In this document: piece after piece, positions 43,848 to 53,831 of the stretch
How positions within the stretch are numbered: position 1 is the stretch's first letter
Layout of the letters: each line of letters opens with the position of its first letter
From: an uncultured Holophaga sp.
GTDB lineage: Bacteria; Acidobacteriota; Holophagae; Holophagales; Holophagaceae
Direction: 5' to 3'
Length of the DNA stretch: 64,000 bases
NCBI RefSeq assembly: GCF_963677305.1
Contig: NZ_OY781925.1
Location: 1,327,001 to 1,391,000, forward strand
Notes under the pieces: generated by a model
The model's database searches: none
Seen by the model: the letters and a program-made list of their open reading frames with translations, nothing else
What the model was told of the DNA's origin: nothing
Translations under genes and position numbers: made by a program

Positions 43848-44516
43848 TCAGGGGAGAACGGGGTTCAGTCGCAGGGCTTCGGCCAAGTGCCCGAGGTAGT
43901 CCTGGCGAGGAAGGGTCCGGGCCCCCAGCTGGCTCAGGTTGGGGTTGGGCAGCTGGCCGTCGATGAGCCGGAAACCCCTGGCCCAGGCCCTCCCGCAGAG
44001 TTCCTGGAAGGCGGCCCGGCTGGCATAGGGTTCCAGGGAGAACATGCTCTCGCCGCAGAAGCAGGCACCCACCTGGATGCCATAGAGTCCGCCGACCAGG
44101 TGCCCCTCCCGGAAGACCTCCACGGAGTGGGCGTGTCCCCCTTGGTGGAGCTGGGTGTAGGCCGCCTCCATCTCCTCGGTGATCCAGGTGCCGTCCTGCC
44201 CTGGGCGAGGGATCTGGGCGCAGTGCCGGATCACCTCCGGGAAGCAGGTGTCCCAGCGGAGCTCGAAGGGCAGCTGGCGAAGCGCCCGTTGGGCCCTGCG
44301 GGAGAGGTGACCGTCCCCGGCGAGGAACACGGCCCGCTCCAGCGGGCACCACCACAGGATGGGACTGCCCTCGCCGAACCAGGGGAAGATCCCCTGGCGG
44401 TAGGCCAGGAGCAGCCGCTCTGGGGAGAGGTCCCCACCCACGGCCAGTAGCCCGTCCGGTTCCGCGAGGCGGGGGTCGGGGAACTGGAGGCTGCTGGACA
44501 GGGTGAAGACCGGCAT
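43848..44516 (-). CDS. aat: leucyl/phenylalanyl-tRNA--protein transferase
   Basis: 222 residues. DGLLAVGGDLSPERLLLAYRQGIFPWFGEGSPILWWCPLERAV is the diagnostic N-terminal region (quoted in two parts: DGLLAVGGDLSPERLL and YRQGIFPWFGEGSPILWW), followed by GGLYGIQVGACFCGESMFS and FRLIDGQLPNPNLSQLGA. It adds Leu or Phe from aminoacyl-tRNA to N-terminal Arg/Lys, marking proteins for ClpS/ClpAP. Full length. The upstream gap to the MFS gene (43691-43847) holds no gene I can support. Confidence 0.96.
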   Translation of the reverse strand: MPVFTLSSSLQFPDPRLAEPDGLLAVGGDLSPERLLLAYRQGIFPWFGEGSPILWWCPLERAVFLAGDGHLSRRAQRALRQLPFELRWDTCFPEVIRHCAQIPRPGQDGTWITEEMEAAYTQLHQGGHAHSVEVFREGHLVGGLYGIQVGACFCGESMFSLEPYASRAAFQELCGRAWARGFRLIDGQLPNPNLSQLGARTLPRQDYLGHLAEALRLNPVLP

Positions 44517-44528
44517 CCCTGGAGGGTA

Positions 44529-45488
44529 TCAGTTCTCCAGCTTGTGGAGCCCCATGGCCACCAGATCAGGCGGCAGCTGGGCGAAGCCGCAGGATTCCGC
44601 CAGCTTCTGTCCCTCCGGGGAGAGGATATAGCTCAGGAAGAGCTTGAACATGGGGATCATGGGCTGGCGCAGCGGCTTGTTGAGGTAGATATAGAGCACT
44701 CGCCCCAGAGGGTAGGAGCCGTCGGCCACCGTGCCCGGGCTGGCCAGTACCGAGTCCTTGCCCCCCTTGGGGATCAGAGGGATGGCCTTGAGGCTGGGAT
44801 AGGCCTGGCTCATGGAGCTGTAGCCGATGGCCGCCTGGTTGGCCATGAGACTTTCGATCATGAGCATGAGGTCATCGCCGCGTTTGAGGTCCGGCTTGAG
44901 TGCGCCCCCCAGGGTGACGCTCTCGCGGAAGAAGGCGCCGGTCCCGGACCCTTCGGGCTGCCCCCAGCACTCAATGGGGCGCTTCGCCCAGTTGCCGCCG
45001 CTCAGGCCCAGGTCACCCCAGGTCCGGATCTCCTTGGGCCAGCCCTGGAGCCGGGAAGCACTGTAGACGGCGTCCAACTCCTCCATGTGGATTTCCTTGA
45101 TGGGGTTGTTCCGGTTGGTCAGGGCCACCAGACCGTCCATGGCGATGGCGATCCGGGTGGGGGGGTAACCCCATCGCTGGGTGAAGGCGGTGATCTCATC
45201 TTCGGTCATCTCCTTGTCGCAGAGGCCGATGGGGGCCGTCCCCTCCAGGAAGGCCTGGATCACCCGGGCGTTGGTGGTCGCCCGGTGGGCGCCGCGGAAG
45301 CTGGGCTGGGACTGCTGGAAGTGATCTCGCCAGGTCACGAAGAGCGGCTCCATGAACTCGGCCATGGTGATGGCCTGGTCCGCGATGGGGGCGATGCTGA
45401 CCGGACCCTGGGCGGCGGAGCAGGGCTGCCCGGCACCCAGGGTGATGGCAAGGGCGGTGAAGGCGACAAGGGATCGCGCATATCGCAT
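44529..45488 (-). CDS. PstS-like substrate-binding protein
   Basis: 319 residues with a signal peptide (LVAFTALAITLGAGQPCSA). The body has WGQPEGSGTGAFFRE, a phosphate-cradling SGT-type motif, and QAAIGYSSMSQAYPSLKAIPL plus a C-terminal FLSYILSPEGQKLAES, all as in PstS-like periplasmic binding proteins. No pst transporter genes are nearby, so it may be an orphan binding protein for phosphate or another oxyanion. The ATG at 45488 has GGAG 5 bases upstream. A notably AT-rich promoter region (45500-45560) precedes it. Confidence 0.8.
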   Translation of the reverse strand: MRYARSLVAFTALAITLGAGQPCSAAQGPVSIAPIADQAITMAEFMEPLFVTWRDHFQQSQPSFRGAHRATTNARVIQAFLEGTAPIGLCDKEMTEDEITAFTQRWGYPPTRIAIAMDGLVALTNRNNPIKEIHMEELDAVYSASRLQGWPKEIRTWGDLGLSGGNWAKRPIECWGQPEGSGTGAFFRESVTLGGALKPDLKRGDDLMLMIESLMANQAAIGYSSMSQAYPSLKAIPLIPKGGKDSVLASPGTVADGSYPLGRVLYIYLNKPLRQPMIPMFKLFLSYILSPEGQKLAESCGFAQLPPDLVAMGLHKLEN

Positions 45489-45567
45489 ATGGACTCCATG
45501 GAGGGTCCTGCGATTGTAATCTCTTGATTGAGTCTTTTTTTTACTTGTATTTACAATATGCCACAAG

Positions 45568-46605
45568 TCACAGGGACTCGCTGACTCCGGCGCCGGAGAA
45601 GGTGAGCATCTCCCGCAGGACCGCGATGGAGCTGCGGAGCACGGGGACACACATGGCAGCGCCAGTGCCCTCGCCCAGGCGGAAGCCGAAGTCCAGCACG
45701 GGCTGGATGCCGATCTTTTCGAGCAGCATGGTGGCCCCGGGCTCGGCGCTGCGGTGGGACCAGACCAGGAAGTCCTTGAGCTTGGGGTCCAGGGCCAGGG
45801 CTAGGCAGGCGGCGGCCCCGGCAATGTAGCCGTCCACGATCACCGCCCAGCCCCGAGAGGCGGCGGCCAGCATGGCCCCGGCCATGGCGCCGAACTCGGC
45901 GCCGCCCACGGCGGCCAGCACCCCGATGGGGTCCTGGGGGTCAGGGCGGTGCTTGGTCAGGACCTCCCGGATGACCTGGCGTTTGTTCTCCAGGGCGCTG
46001 CCCTGGACGCCGGTGCCCGGCCCGGTGGCCGCATCGGAGTCGATGCCTGCGAAGACGCTCACAAGCAGGGCGGCCACCGCGGAGTTGGCGATGCCCAGCT
46101 CACCCACACCCAGGAGAGCGAAGGGGTGCTTCGGCAGGGACTCGATCTGTTCGATGCCCGCCTGGAGGCAGGCCTCGGCCTGCTCCCGGGTCATGACCGG
46201 GCCCGCCAGGGGGTCCCCGGTGCCGCGCAGGACGTTGCGCTGCACCACGGCGGGGTGCTCCGAGGCCACCTTCACGCCCACGTCCACGATGGCGTGGTGG
46301 ATGCGGTTGGCCCGGCAGAGCACGTTGATGGCGGCGCCCCCCGCGGCCATGTTGGCCATCATCTGGATGGTCACTTCCTGGGGGAAGGCACTGACCCCGT
46401 GGGCGGCGATGCCGTGGTCGCCCCCGAAGGTGAAGATGTAGGCCTCGGGCTCGGCGATGTTGAGGGTCCCGGCGATCCAGGCCATCTGGTTGCCCAGGGC
46501 CTCCAAGCGGCCCAGGCTGCCTTGGGGCTTGGCAAGGTCATCCTGGTGGGCCTGGATGGGGGCCTTCTTGGCCGGATCCAGGGTGGGAAGCACAGGCAGA
46601 TTCAT
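45568..46605 (-). CDS. cobT: nicotinate-nucleotide--dimethylbenzimidazole phosphoribosyltransferase
   Basis: 345 residues. Signatures: KPQGSLGRLEALGNQMAWIAG, TFGGDHGIAAHGVSAFPQEVT, MAAGGAAINVLCR, LGVGELGIANS, and the C-terminal FRLGEGTGAAM with the catalytic Glu. It activates dimethylbenzimidazole as its riboside phosphate for the cobalamin lower loop. The start at 46605 was preferred over an adjacent ATG at 46608 because AGGAG lies 5 rather than 2 bases away. A cobalamin riboswitch lies immediately upstream. No other cobalamin synthesis gene is in the window. Confidence 0.96.
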   Translation of the reverse strand: MNLPVLPTLDPAKKAPIQAHQDDLAKPQGSLGRLEALGNQMAWIAGTLNIAEPEAYIFTFGGDHGIAAHGVSAFPQEVTIQMMANMAAGGAAINVLCRANRIHHAIVDVGVKVASEHPAVVQRNVLRGTGDPLAGPVMTREQAEACLQAGIEQIESLPKHPFALLGVGELGIANSAVAALLVSVFAGIDSDAATGPGTGVQGSALENKRQVIREVLTKHRPDPQDPIGVLAAVGGAEFGAMAGAMLAAASRGWAVIVDGYIAGAAACLALALDPKLKDFLVWSHRSAEPGATMLLEKIGIQPVLDFGFRLGEGTGAAMCVPVLRSSIAVLREMLTFSGAGVSESL

Positions 46606-46640
46606 CATGTCTCCTTCTCGCTCCCGCGGCGAGGGATGGG

Positions 46641-46803
46641 GGCCGGTCTCCGGGCTCGCACGCGGCGGGTGCTGGCACCCCCCTCGCCTTCCCGGGATGC
46701 TCCCAGTGGCTCGGGCCATGGCCTCCCGGCAGGACCGGGGTGCATACCGTTGCGGGGCAGCGCAGGCATTGCACCTGCTTCCCGGCTTCGGGGTTGGTTT
46801 GCC
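46641..46803 (-). ncRNA. cobalamin riboswitch upstream of cobT
   Basis: Read on the minus strand, the conserved blocks appear in order: a GGGAAGCAGGTGCAA block, CTGCCCCGCAACGGTA, GAGCCACTGGGA, CCGGGAAGGC, and the closing AGCCCGGAGACCGGCC B12 box. These are the core elements of the AdoCbl/B12 riboswitch. It ends about 35 bases before the cobT start. No U-run terminator follows, so control is probably of translation by masking the ribosome site. Confidence 0.93.
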
Positions 46804-46839
46804 CCAGAGTCCCACGGGGGCGCAGCGGGGGCAAGGTGA

Positions 46840-47463
46840 TCAGACCAGATTGATCTCGCCCCGCCCCAGCAGACGCTGCCAGAGGCTGTCCTCCAGGATC
46901 TCGAAGGGGCCCGGGTCCCCGCCGAGGAACATGAGGCTCTCCCGGGAGAGGCGCACCGGTACGCCGCGTCGCTGGCAGCCCTCCAGGACCTGCATGGCCG
47001 CAGGGTCCTCCAGGAGCTCCATGGCTTCGTGGGCCAGGCCGATCCAGGGGGTGTCCCGCCCCGTGGCCTGGAGAACCCCCAACAGCAGCCGCCGACCCAG
47101 GGCGGGATCCCCCGGGGTGAAGGCGCTGCGCAGGAGGAGCAGGGGCGGAACCGGGGGCTGGACCCGCACCGGAGGCGCCACCGGGGGGGGCAGGGGGGCC
47201 GGAGCCGGAGCGGGGGCTGGGGCCGCCACCAGCACGGGCCGACGGGCGGCTTCCACCACCAGGCACCAGCGGGAGCCGTTGCGGAGGGCCTCCACCCGGC
47301 GCCCATGGCGCTCCAGCACCCGCTGGAGGTTGTGGCGGATGGTCTCGTCATGCCCCAGGAGGATCTCCAGCTCCACCCCGGGGTGCTCCCCCAGGGTGGA
47401 CTGCAGGGCCATCACCGCCTGCGCGACGGTGGCGTCCGTGAGATCCAGGCTGAGGGTGTCCAT
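46840..47463 (-). CDS. TusA-like/DsrE-like fusion (YedF-type), catalytic Cys missing
   Basis: 207 residues. The N-terminal ~70 (LDLTDATVAQAVMALQSTLGE, then VELEILLGHDETIRHNLQRVLERHG) fits the TusA/SirA fold, but where the CPxP motif should be there is DATV and no Cys. An Ala/Pro linker covers about 80-108. The C-terminal part (LLLLRSAFTPGDPALGRRLLLGVLQA, ELLEDPAAMQVLEGCQRRGVPVR) fits a DsrE/YedF-type domain. Sulfur transfer by the first domain is therefore doubtful. It lies between moeA and the cobT riboswitch. Confidence 0.55.
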   Translation of the reverse strand: MDTLSLDLTDATVAQAVMALQSTLGEHPGVELEILLGHDETIRHNLQRVLERHGRRVEALRNGSRWCLVVEAARRPVLVAAPAPAPAPAPLPPPVAPPVRVQPPVPPLLLLRSAFTPGDPALGRRLLLGVLQATGRDTPWIGLAHEAMELLEDPAAMQVLEGCQRRGVPVRLSRESLMFLGGDPGPFEILEDSLWQRLLGRGEINLV

Positions 47464-47482
47464 ACCTGGAGTTTAGCGATAA

Positions 47483-48736
47483 TCAGGGGTGGCACCAGTC
47501 CAGGGGCAGCACCTCGATGGCGTCACCGGGGGCGATGGAGGTCTGACCGGGGATGATGGTGAGGGCATTGCCTGCACCCAGTCCCGGGAGCATGCCCGGC
47601 CCCCCGGCGCTCAGCCGCACCCGCCAGGTGTCCCCATCCTTCCGCAGGGCGCTCCACTTCACGAAGGCGAAGCCCTTGCGGTCCGGCGAGGCGTCCTCGG
47701 CAAGGGCGGTCACCACCCGGTGGGCCACATCCTGTCGGCCCAGCATCCTCAGGAGGGCGGGCCGTACCAGGGTCTCGACGTTGATGAGGCAGCCGGTGGG
47801 GGGCCCTGAGAGGGCGAAGAGGGGCACCTCCCGCAGGCCGTCCCGCAGCACACCGAAGGTGACCGCTGCGCCGGGTCCCATGGCGATGCGGGCGAAGCGC
47901 ACCTCCCCCAGGCGGCCCAGCACCTTCCGGGTCAGGTCGTAGTCCCCCTTGGAGACCCCCCCGGTGCTGAGGATGGCATCCAGACGGAGGCCCTGGGTGA
48001 GCTTGCTCACCAGGGACGCCTCCCGGTCCCGGGCGATACCCAGGGGTCGGGGGATGCCCCCGAGGTGGCGTACGAAGGCCGCCATGGCCCCGGAGTTGCA
48101 GTCGTGGATCTGGCCGGGTTTGAGGGGGCGACCCGGGGCCACCAGCTCGTCCCCCGAGGAGAGGATGCCGATGACCGGGCGGCGGTGGACCCGTACCCGG
48201 AGGCAGCCCAGCTGGGTGAGCACCGAGATCTGGGAGGGGCCGATGACCGTGCCCCGGGCCACGGCCAGGGCCCCCCTGGTGATGAGGGCTCCGGGCCGGG
48301 AGACGCTGGGCGGGCCCTGGGGAGCCGGAACGAAGATCTTCACCGTCTTGGGATGGGCCGGATTGGGGCCGTTCTTGTCCCCGGGCTCGTCGGTGTCCTC
48401 GAAGCGGATCACGCAGTCGGCCCCCTCGGGCAGCACCGAGCCGGTCATGGTGCGGATGGCGGTGCCGGGGGCCGCGGCCCGGCGGGAGACCTGCCCCGCA
48501 CGGGCGGTGCCGATGACCCGCAGGGTGACGGGGCACTGGGGGCCCGCGGTGGCGATATCCTCCAGGCGCACCGCGTACCCATCGGGGCCGCCGGTGGCCT
48601 GGCGGGGCAGATCGAAATCCGCATGGACATCCTCCGCCAGCACCTGTCCCAGGCCGCGTGTCAGGGGTTTCTCCTCCACGGGCATGGCCCGGACCGTATC
48701 CAGGATGAGCTGCAGGGCTTCGGCGTAGGTCGTCAT
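47483..48736 (-). CDS. moeA: molybdopterin molybdenumtransferase MoeA
   Basis: 417 residues. The MoeA N-terminal domain is about 1-180 (LAEDVHADFDLPRQATGGPDGYA; GTAIRTMTGSVLPEGADCVIRFED). The central MoCF-binding domain has VIGILSSGDELVAPG and DAILSTGGVSKGDYDL, and the C-terminal domain ends PGDAIEVLPLDW. It inserts molybdate into adenylated molybdopterin. Its start overlaps the stop of a 39-codon gene remnant (48733-48852). No other Mo-cofactor gene is in the window. Confidence 0.95.
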   Translation of the reverse strand: MTTYAEALQLILDTVRAMPVEEKPLTRGLGQVLAEDVHADFDLPRQATGGPDGYAVRLEDIATAGPQCPVTLRVIGTARAGQVSRRAAAPGTAIRTMTGSVLPEGADCVIRFEDTDEPGDKNGPNPAHPKTVKIFVPAPQGPPSVSRPGALITRGALAVARGTVIGPSQISVLTQLGCLRVRVHRRPVIGILSSGDELVAPGRPLKPGQIHDCNSGAMAAFVRHLGGIPRPLGIARDREASLVSKLTQGLRLDAILSTGGVSKGDYDLTRKVLGRLGEVRFARIAMGPGAAVTFGVLRDGLREVPLFALSGPPTGCLINVETLVRPALLRMLGRQDVAHRVVTALAEDASPDRKGFAFVKWSALRKDGDTWRVRLSAGGPGMLPGLGAGNALTIIPGQTSIAPGDAIEVLPLDWCHP

Positions 48737-48852
48737 GGCTGGACTCCGGGAAGGGGGGTGCTTTCGGTGCTGATCACCAGGCGCTCGGCGCCCTTTTCAA
48801 AGAAGTGGTAGCCGGAGCCATCGCTCAGCTTGACGCCGGTGAAGGGGCGATG
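48733..48852 (-). pseudogene. C-terminal remnant of an unidentified gene upstream of moeA
   Basis: Thirty-nine in-frame codons read from a CAT codon right after a TGA (48853-48855) to a TGA that overlaps the moeA ATG. The predicted tail includes FTGVKLSDGSGYHFFEKGAE and RLVISTES. It has no start codon of any usual type near its beginning. The amino-acid pattern is protein-like and the codons match the genome, so I read it as the 3' end of a gene whose front was lost. It could also be chance coding. Confidence 0.4.
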
Positions 48853-48878
48853 TCATATCGGGGCTCCAGGTGGGGGGG

Positions 48879-48904
48879 TATCGATATATATAAAAATATA
48901 CAAC
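48879..48904. other. AT-rich tract upstream of the gene remnant
   Basis: About 26 bases almost wholly A/T (TATCGATATATATAAAAA and ATATACAAC), striking in this GC-rich region. It lies between the remnant and the membrane-protein gene ending at 48968. It may hold promoter elements for moeA, or mark an old deletion or insertion junction. Confidence 0.4.
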
Positions 48905-48967
48905 GAATCCCGCCCGGGAAAGGCTGACTTCAGTGCCCCTTCTCTGTCCGAGTGGTGTCGGTGGGAC

Positions 48968-49267
48968 CTACTTCTCGAGGAGGACCTGGGCCTTCTGACC
49001 CCGACTGGCCAGATAGGTGGCCAGGGTCCAGGAGGGCACCAGATCCACGAAGGGCACCAGCTCCACCACAAAGCTGGGGAGGAAGGCCCAGTGCCAGCCC
49101 AGCAGGAGGGTCATGAGTCCCATGGTGACGATGTCCAGGCCTGCGTCCATGAACCACACCAGGGGGCCCGCCGCCTGGGCGGGGAGACTCATGAGTTGGA
49201 GGGCGTCCACCACGATGGCCAGCACATAGGCGATCCGGACGCGCCGGGTGCTCACCGGGGCGGCCAT
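48968..49267 (-). CDS. small multi-pass membrane protein of unknown function
   Basis: 99 residues with three hydrophobic stretches (VLAIVVDALQLMSL, LDIVTMGLMTLLLGWHWAFL, LVPFVDLVPSWTLATYLAS). The middle is Leu/Trp/Phe-rich. I do not recognise a family. The ATG at 49267 lies just after the stop of the zinc-ribbon membrane gene (one base between), so the two are coupled. An upstream in-frame ATG at 49336 would overlap that gene and is rejected. Confidence 0.55.
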   Translation of the reverse strand: MAAPVSTRRVRIAYVLAIVVDALQLMSLPAQAAGPLVWFMDAGLDIVTMGLMTLLLGWHWAFLPSFVVELVPFVDLVPSWTLATYLASRGQKAQVLLEK

Positions 49268-49268
49268 G

Positions 49269-49502
49269 TCAGGACCGGAAGAGGGGGGCGCTGCACTTGC
49301 GGCAGTTGCCCAAGTGGTGGGGGTTGCGTTCTCCACAGTGGGGGCAGATCAGTTCCCGCTTCCGTCGCCGCAGCACCAGGCGCAGATAGAGGAAGCCCAG
49401 CACCAGGACCAGGAGGACCCCCTTCTGCAGGGTGGAGAAGTGGAAGCCCGTCGGGCTGGCGGGTCGCTGGGAGGGGGCCTCGGTGATCTGGACAGTCTGC
49501 AT
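49269..49502 (-). CDS. small membrane protein with zinc ribbon
   Basis: 77 residues. One membrane helix (GVLLVLVLGFLYLRLVL) is followed by a basic RRRKRE segment and a cytosolic zinc ribbon with ICPHCGERNPHHLGNCRKC, i.e. two CxxC pairs about 10 residues apart. The ATG at 49502 gives the shortest complete protein; an in-frame start at 49535 would add low-complexity residues. The product may regulate or stabilise the neighbour encoded one base downstream. Family unknown. Confidence 0.55.
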   Translation of the reverse strand: MQTVQITEAPSQRPASPTGFHFSTLQKGVLLVLVLGFLYLRLVLRRRKRELICPHCGERNPHHLGNCRKCSAPLFRS

Positions 49503-49534
49503 GGTTCCAGGATGCCACCGTTGGGGGTCAGGCA

Positions 49535-49694
49535 TGCCATCGCTGCGTTTCCGGCGCGATGGCAGGGTTTAATGGGATGCCTGAGGCAGCCGGGGAGAGC
49601 ATCCCGGTCAGCCCATCTGAGCCCGGATTCTGCAAGCGAGTCATCTGAGGCCTGGGCAAGGCCCTGCGCCGGGAGTAAATGCAGAATCCGGGCT
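49535..49694. repeat. block of nested inverted repeats in a non-coding gap
   Basis: The gap 49503-49795 has no gene I can support but holds three strong dyads. TGCCATCGC (49535-49543) pairs with GCGATGGCA (49556-49564). GGGATGC (49574-49580) pairs with GCATCCC (49599-49605). AGCCCGGATTCTGCA (49620-49634) pairs with TGCAGAATCCGGGCT (49680-49694), 15 bp and perfect with 45 bases between. No T-run follows any of them. It may be a structured RNA, a mobile palindromic element, or an operator array. Confidence 0.6.
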
Positions 49695-49795
49695 GCGAAG
49701 AGGGAGCCTCCGGGCCCTGCCCCGATGGAAGTGTGCCCTGCCTCCCCTCGGATGGGTGCCGCGATTCCCAGCGGGACATACTAGACTGACCTCCC

Positions 49796-51040
49796 GTGCT
49801 CAATTTCATCTGGATCGCCTTCATTCTCATTGGTTTCCTTGTGGCGCTGCTGCAGGCGTTCCGGGGCGACCTGGATGTCTTCACCCGGATGCTCACGGGG
49901 CTCTTCGACTCGGCCCGGACGGGCTTTGATATCTCCCTGGGTCTGGTGGGGATCATGAGCCTCTGGCTGGGCATCATGAAGATCGGCGAGCGGGCCGGGC
50001 TCATCCGGCTCTTCGGCCGGGCCCTGGGGCCCTTCTTCCGCCGCGTCTTCCCCGAGGTCCCGGCTGGTCACCCCGCCCTTGGCAGCATGGTCATGAACTT
50101 CTCGGCCAACATGCTGGGCCTGGACAACGCCGCCACCCCCCTGGGGCTCAAGGCCATGGGGGAGCTGCAGGAACTCAACCCGCAGAAGGACACCGCCAGC
50201 AACCCCATGATCCTCTTCCTGGTGCTCAACACCGCCGGGATCACCCTGATTCCCACCTCGGTGATCGCCATCCGGGCCAGCCTGGCGGTGAAGCAGGGGC
50301 TCACGGGCTTCAACGCCGCCGATATCTTCCTGCCGACCCTCCTGGCCACCTTCATCGCCTTCACCGTCGGGCTGGTCACCGTGGGCCTCTGGCAGCGCAT
50401 CCAGCTTCTCAGCCGCCCCGTACTGGTGACGTACGGGGGCTTCTGCTGCCTGCTGGCGGGTCTCTATCTGGGGCTCCACCGGCTGCCCCCGGAGCGCATG
50501 GCCCAGGTGGTGGGGCTCCTGGGCAGCGGGCTGATCCTCCTGATCATCGTCCTCTTTGTGGCGGTGGCGGCGCTGCGCCGGGTGAACGCCTACGAAGCCT
50601 TTGTGGAGGGGGCCAAGGAGGGCTTCGGGGTGGCGGTGAAGATCATCCCCTACCTGGTGGCCATGCTGGCGGCCATCTCGGTCTTCCGCAGCAGCGGGTG
50701 CATGGACTACCTGCTCGGTGTCCTCCGCAGCGGCGTGCTGGCCCTGGGCCTCAATGGGGACTTCGTGCCCGCCCTGCCCGTGGGACTCATGAAGCCCCTC
50801 AGCGGCAGCGGTGCCCGGGGCCTCATGGTGGACGTGATGAACACCTACGGTGTCTCCTCCTTCCAGGGCAGGCTGGCCGCCATCATCCAGGGCTCCACCG
50901 AGACTACCTTCTACGTCCTGGCCGTCTACTTCGGCAGCGTCAACATCACCAAGGCCCGCTACGCCCTGGCCTGCGGCCTCATCGCCGATGCCGCCGGGAT
51001 CCTCGGGGCCATCGGCATGGCGTATCTGTTCTATCGCTGA
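49796..51040 (+). CDS. SpmA/SpmB-like fused membrane protein (nucleoside-recognition Gate domains)
   Basis: 414 residues and about ten helices. Two Gate-type halves: the first with GIMKIGERAGLIRLFGRALGPFFRRVFPEVP and NFSANMLGLDNAATPLGLKAM (quoted pieces, SpmA-like), the second with GAKEGFGVAVKIIPYLVAML, LPVGLMKPLSGSGARG and QGSTETTFYVLAVYFG (SpmB-like). In spore formers these are separate genes; in many non-sporulating Gram-negatives they are fused with unknown function. The start is GTG at 49796, with poor ribosome-binding sequence. A hairpin overlaps its stop. Confidence 0.85.
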   Translation: MLNFIWIAFILIGFLVALLQAFRGDLDVFTRMLTGLFDSARTGFDISLGLVGIMSLWLGIMKIGERAGLIRLFGRALGPFFRRVFPEVPAGHPALGSMVMNFSANMLGLDNAATPLGLKAMGELQELNPQKDTASNPMILFLVLNTAGITLIPTSVIAIRASLAVKQGLTGFNAADIFLPTLLATFIAFTVGLVTVGLWQRIQLLSRPVLVTYGGFCCLLAGLYLGLHRLPPERMAQVVGLLGSGLILLIIVLFVAVAALRRVNAYEAFVEGAKEGFGVAVKIIPYLVAMLAAISVFRSSGCMDYLLGVLRSGVLALGLNGDFVPALPVGLMKPLSGSGARGLMVDVMNTYGVSSFQGRLAAIIQGSTETTFYVLAVYFGSVNITKARYALACGLIADAAGILGAIGMAYLFYR

Positions 51041-51066
51041 GCACCTCCACTTCGCGGGGGTGCTCA
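51038..51066 (+). terminator. hairpin at the end of the SpmA/B-like gene
   Basis: TGAGCACCTCC (51038-51048, starting at the stop codon) pairs with GGGGGTGCTCA (51056-51066), 11 bp with one G-T pair and a 7-base loop. There is no U-run after it, so termination is uncertain. Confidence 0.5.
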
Positions 51067-51081
51067 GGAGATGAAACCCTG

Positions 51082-52902
<1,821 letters not shown>

Positions 52903-53027
52903 GCACTACCTCGAACCGATCATTGTACCGAAGGTCGTCCATTTCCGTCCTCCGAGATATTCAAGGGCGGGCTTCGCGTTATGATGAGGGCTGCAGCGCC
53001 AACCATTCCTCTTTTCCCGGGTTGCCC

Positions 53028-53831
53028 TTGGATAACGCCTCCAACCCCTACCAGATCCTCCTGGTGGATGATCTCGCTCTCTTCCGGCGGCTTCTGGCGA
53101 CCCGCCTGGGTGTGCTCGGAGTCCCCATCACCTCGGTGGCCACGGTGCCGGAGGCCAGGACCTGGCTGGAGGAGCAGAGGCCTGCCCTCATCCTCCTGGA
53201 TGTGATCCTCCCTGGCGTGGATGGCTTCACCTACTGCCGGGAGTTGAAGGCCGACCCGCTCACGCGTGACATCCCCGTGATCATGCTCACGGACCTCAAG
53301 GCCAATGCCTATGAGCGCAGCCTTGAGGCCGGGGCGGACGACTACCTGCCCAAGCGGGTGGATGATGCCATCATGCGGATCCGGGTCAAACTGCACCTCC
53401 ACTTGGCTGACCTCCGCAGGCGGGCCGGGTTCCGGCCTCTGCCCGAGGCGCCCGGGCAGATCGCCCTGGTCAGCTCCTCCTCCGTGGTCCATGCCCAGAT
53501 CCCGGCCCAGTTTGCCGGCACCCCTCATGTCTTCCGCATCCTGAAGGAGGCCGAGGGGCTGGTGGAGGCCCTCAAACCCTCGGACACCCTCCTGATCCTG
53601 GACATGGCCATCGGCATCCAGGCCGTGGAGGACGCCCTCACCCAGGTCCGCATGGACCCCGATCTGGCCCATATCCCCATCCTCCTGCTCATGGAGAAGG
53701 AGGAGGCCGGACTCCTCGCCGGCATTGAGTTCATGGTGGATGATGTGATCTGGAAGCCCCTGAAGGCCCAGGTCAACCGGGCCCGCTTCGCCCACCTCCT
53801 GGAGATGGGGCTCCGCGCCCGGCAGGCCTGA
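53028..53831 (+). CDS. response regulator with a second, degenerate receiver-like domain
   Basis: About 267 residues. The first receiver (about 5-125) has QILLVDDLALFRRLLATRL, Asp in ALILLDVILPGVDGF, and VIMLTDLKANAYERSLEAGADDYLPK. The second half (about 145-260) reads like a receiver (TLLILDMAIGIQAVEDAL, HIPILLLMEKEEAGLLAG, VDDVIWKPLKAQVNR) but lacks the N-terminal acidic pair. There is no output domain. TTG at 53028 is a tentative start: a TATGAT -10 at 52980-52985 lies upstream and no clear ribosome site is visible. It overlaps the peptidase gene start (TGATG). Confidence 0.75.
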   Translation: MDNASNPYQILLVDDLALFRRLLATRLGVLGVPITSVATVPEARTWLEEQRPALILLDVILPGVDGFTYCRELKADPLTRDIPVIMLTDLKANAYERSLEAGADDYLPKRVDDAIMRIRVKLHLHLADLRRRAGFRPLPEAPGQIALVSSSSVVHAQIPAQFAGTPHVFRILKEAEGLVEALKPSDTLLILDMAIGIQAVEDALTQVRMDPDLAHIPILLLMEKEEAGLLAGIEFMVDDVIWKPLKAQVNRARFAHLLEMGLRARQA

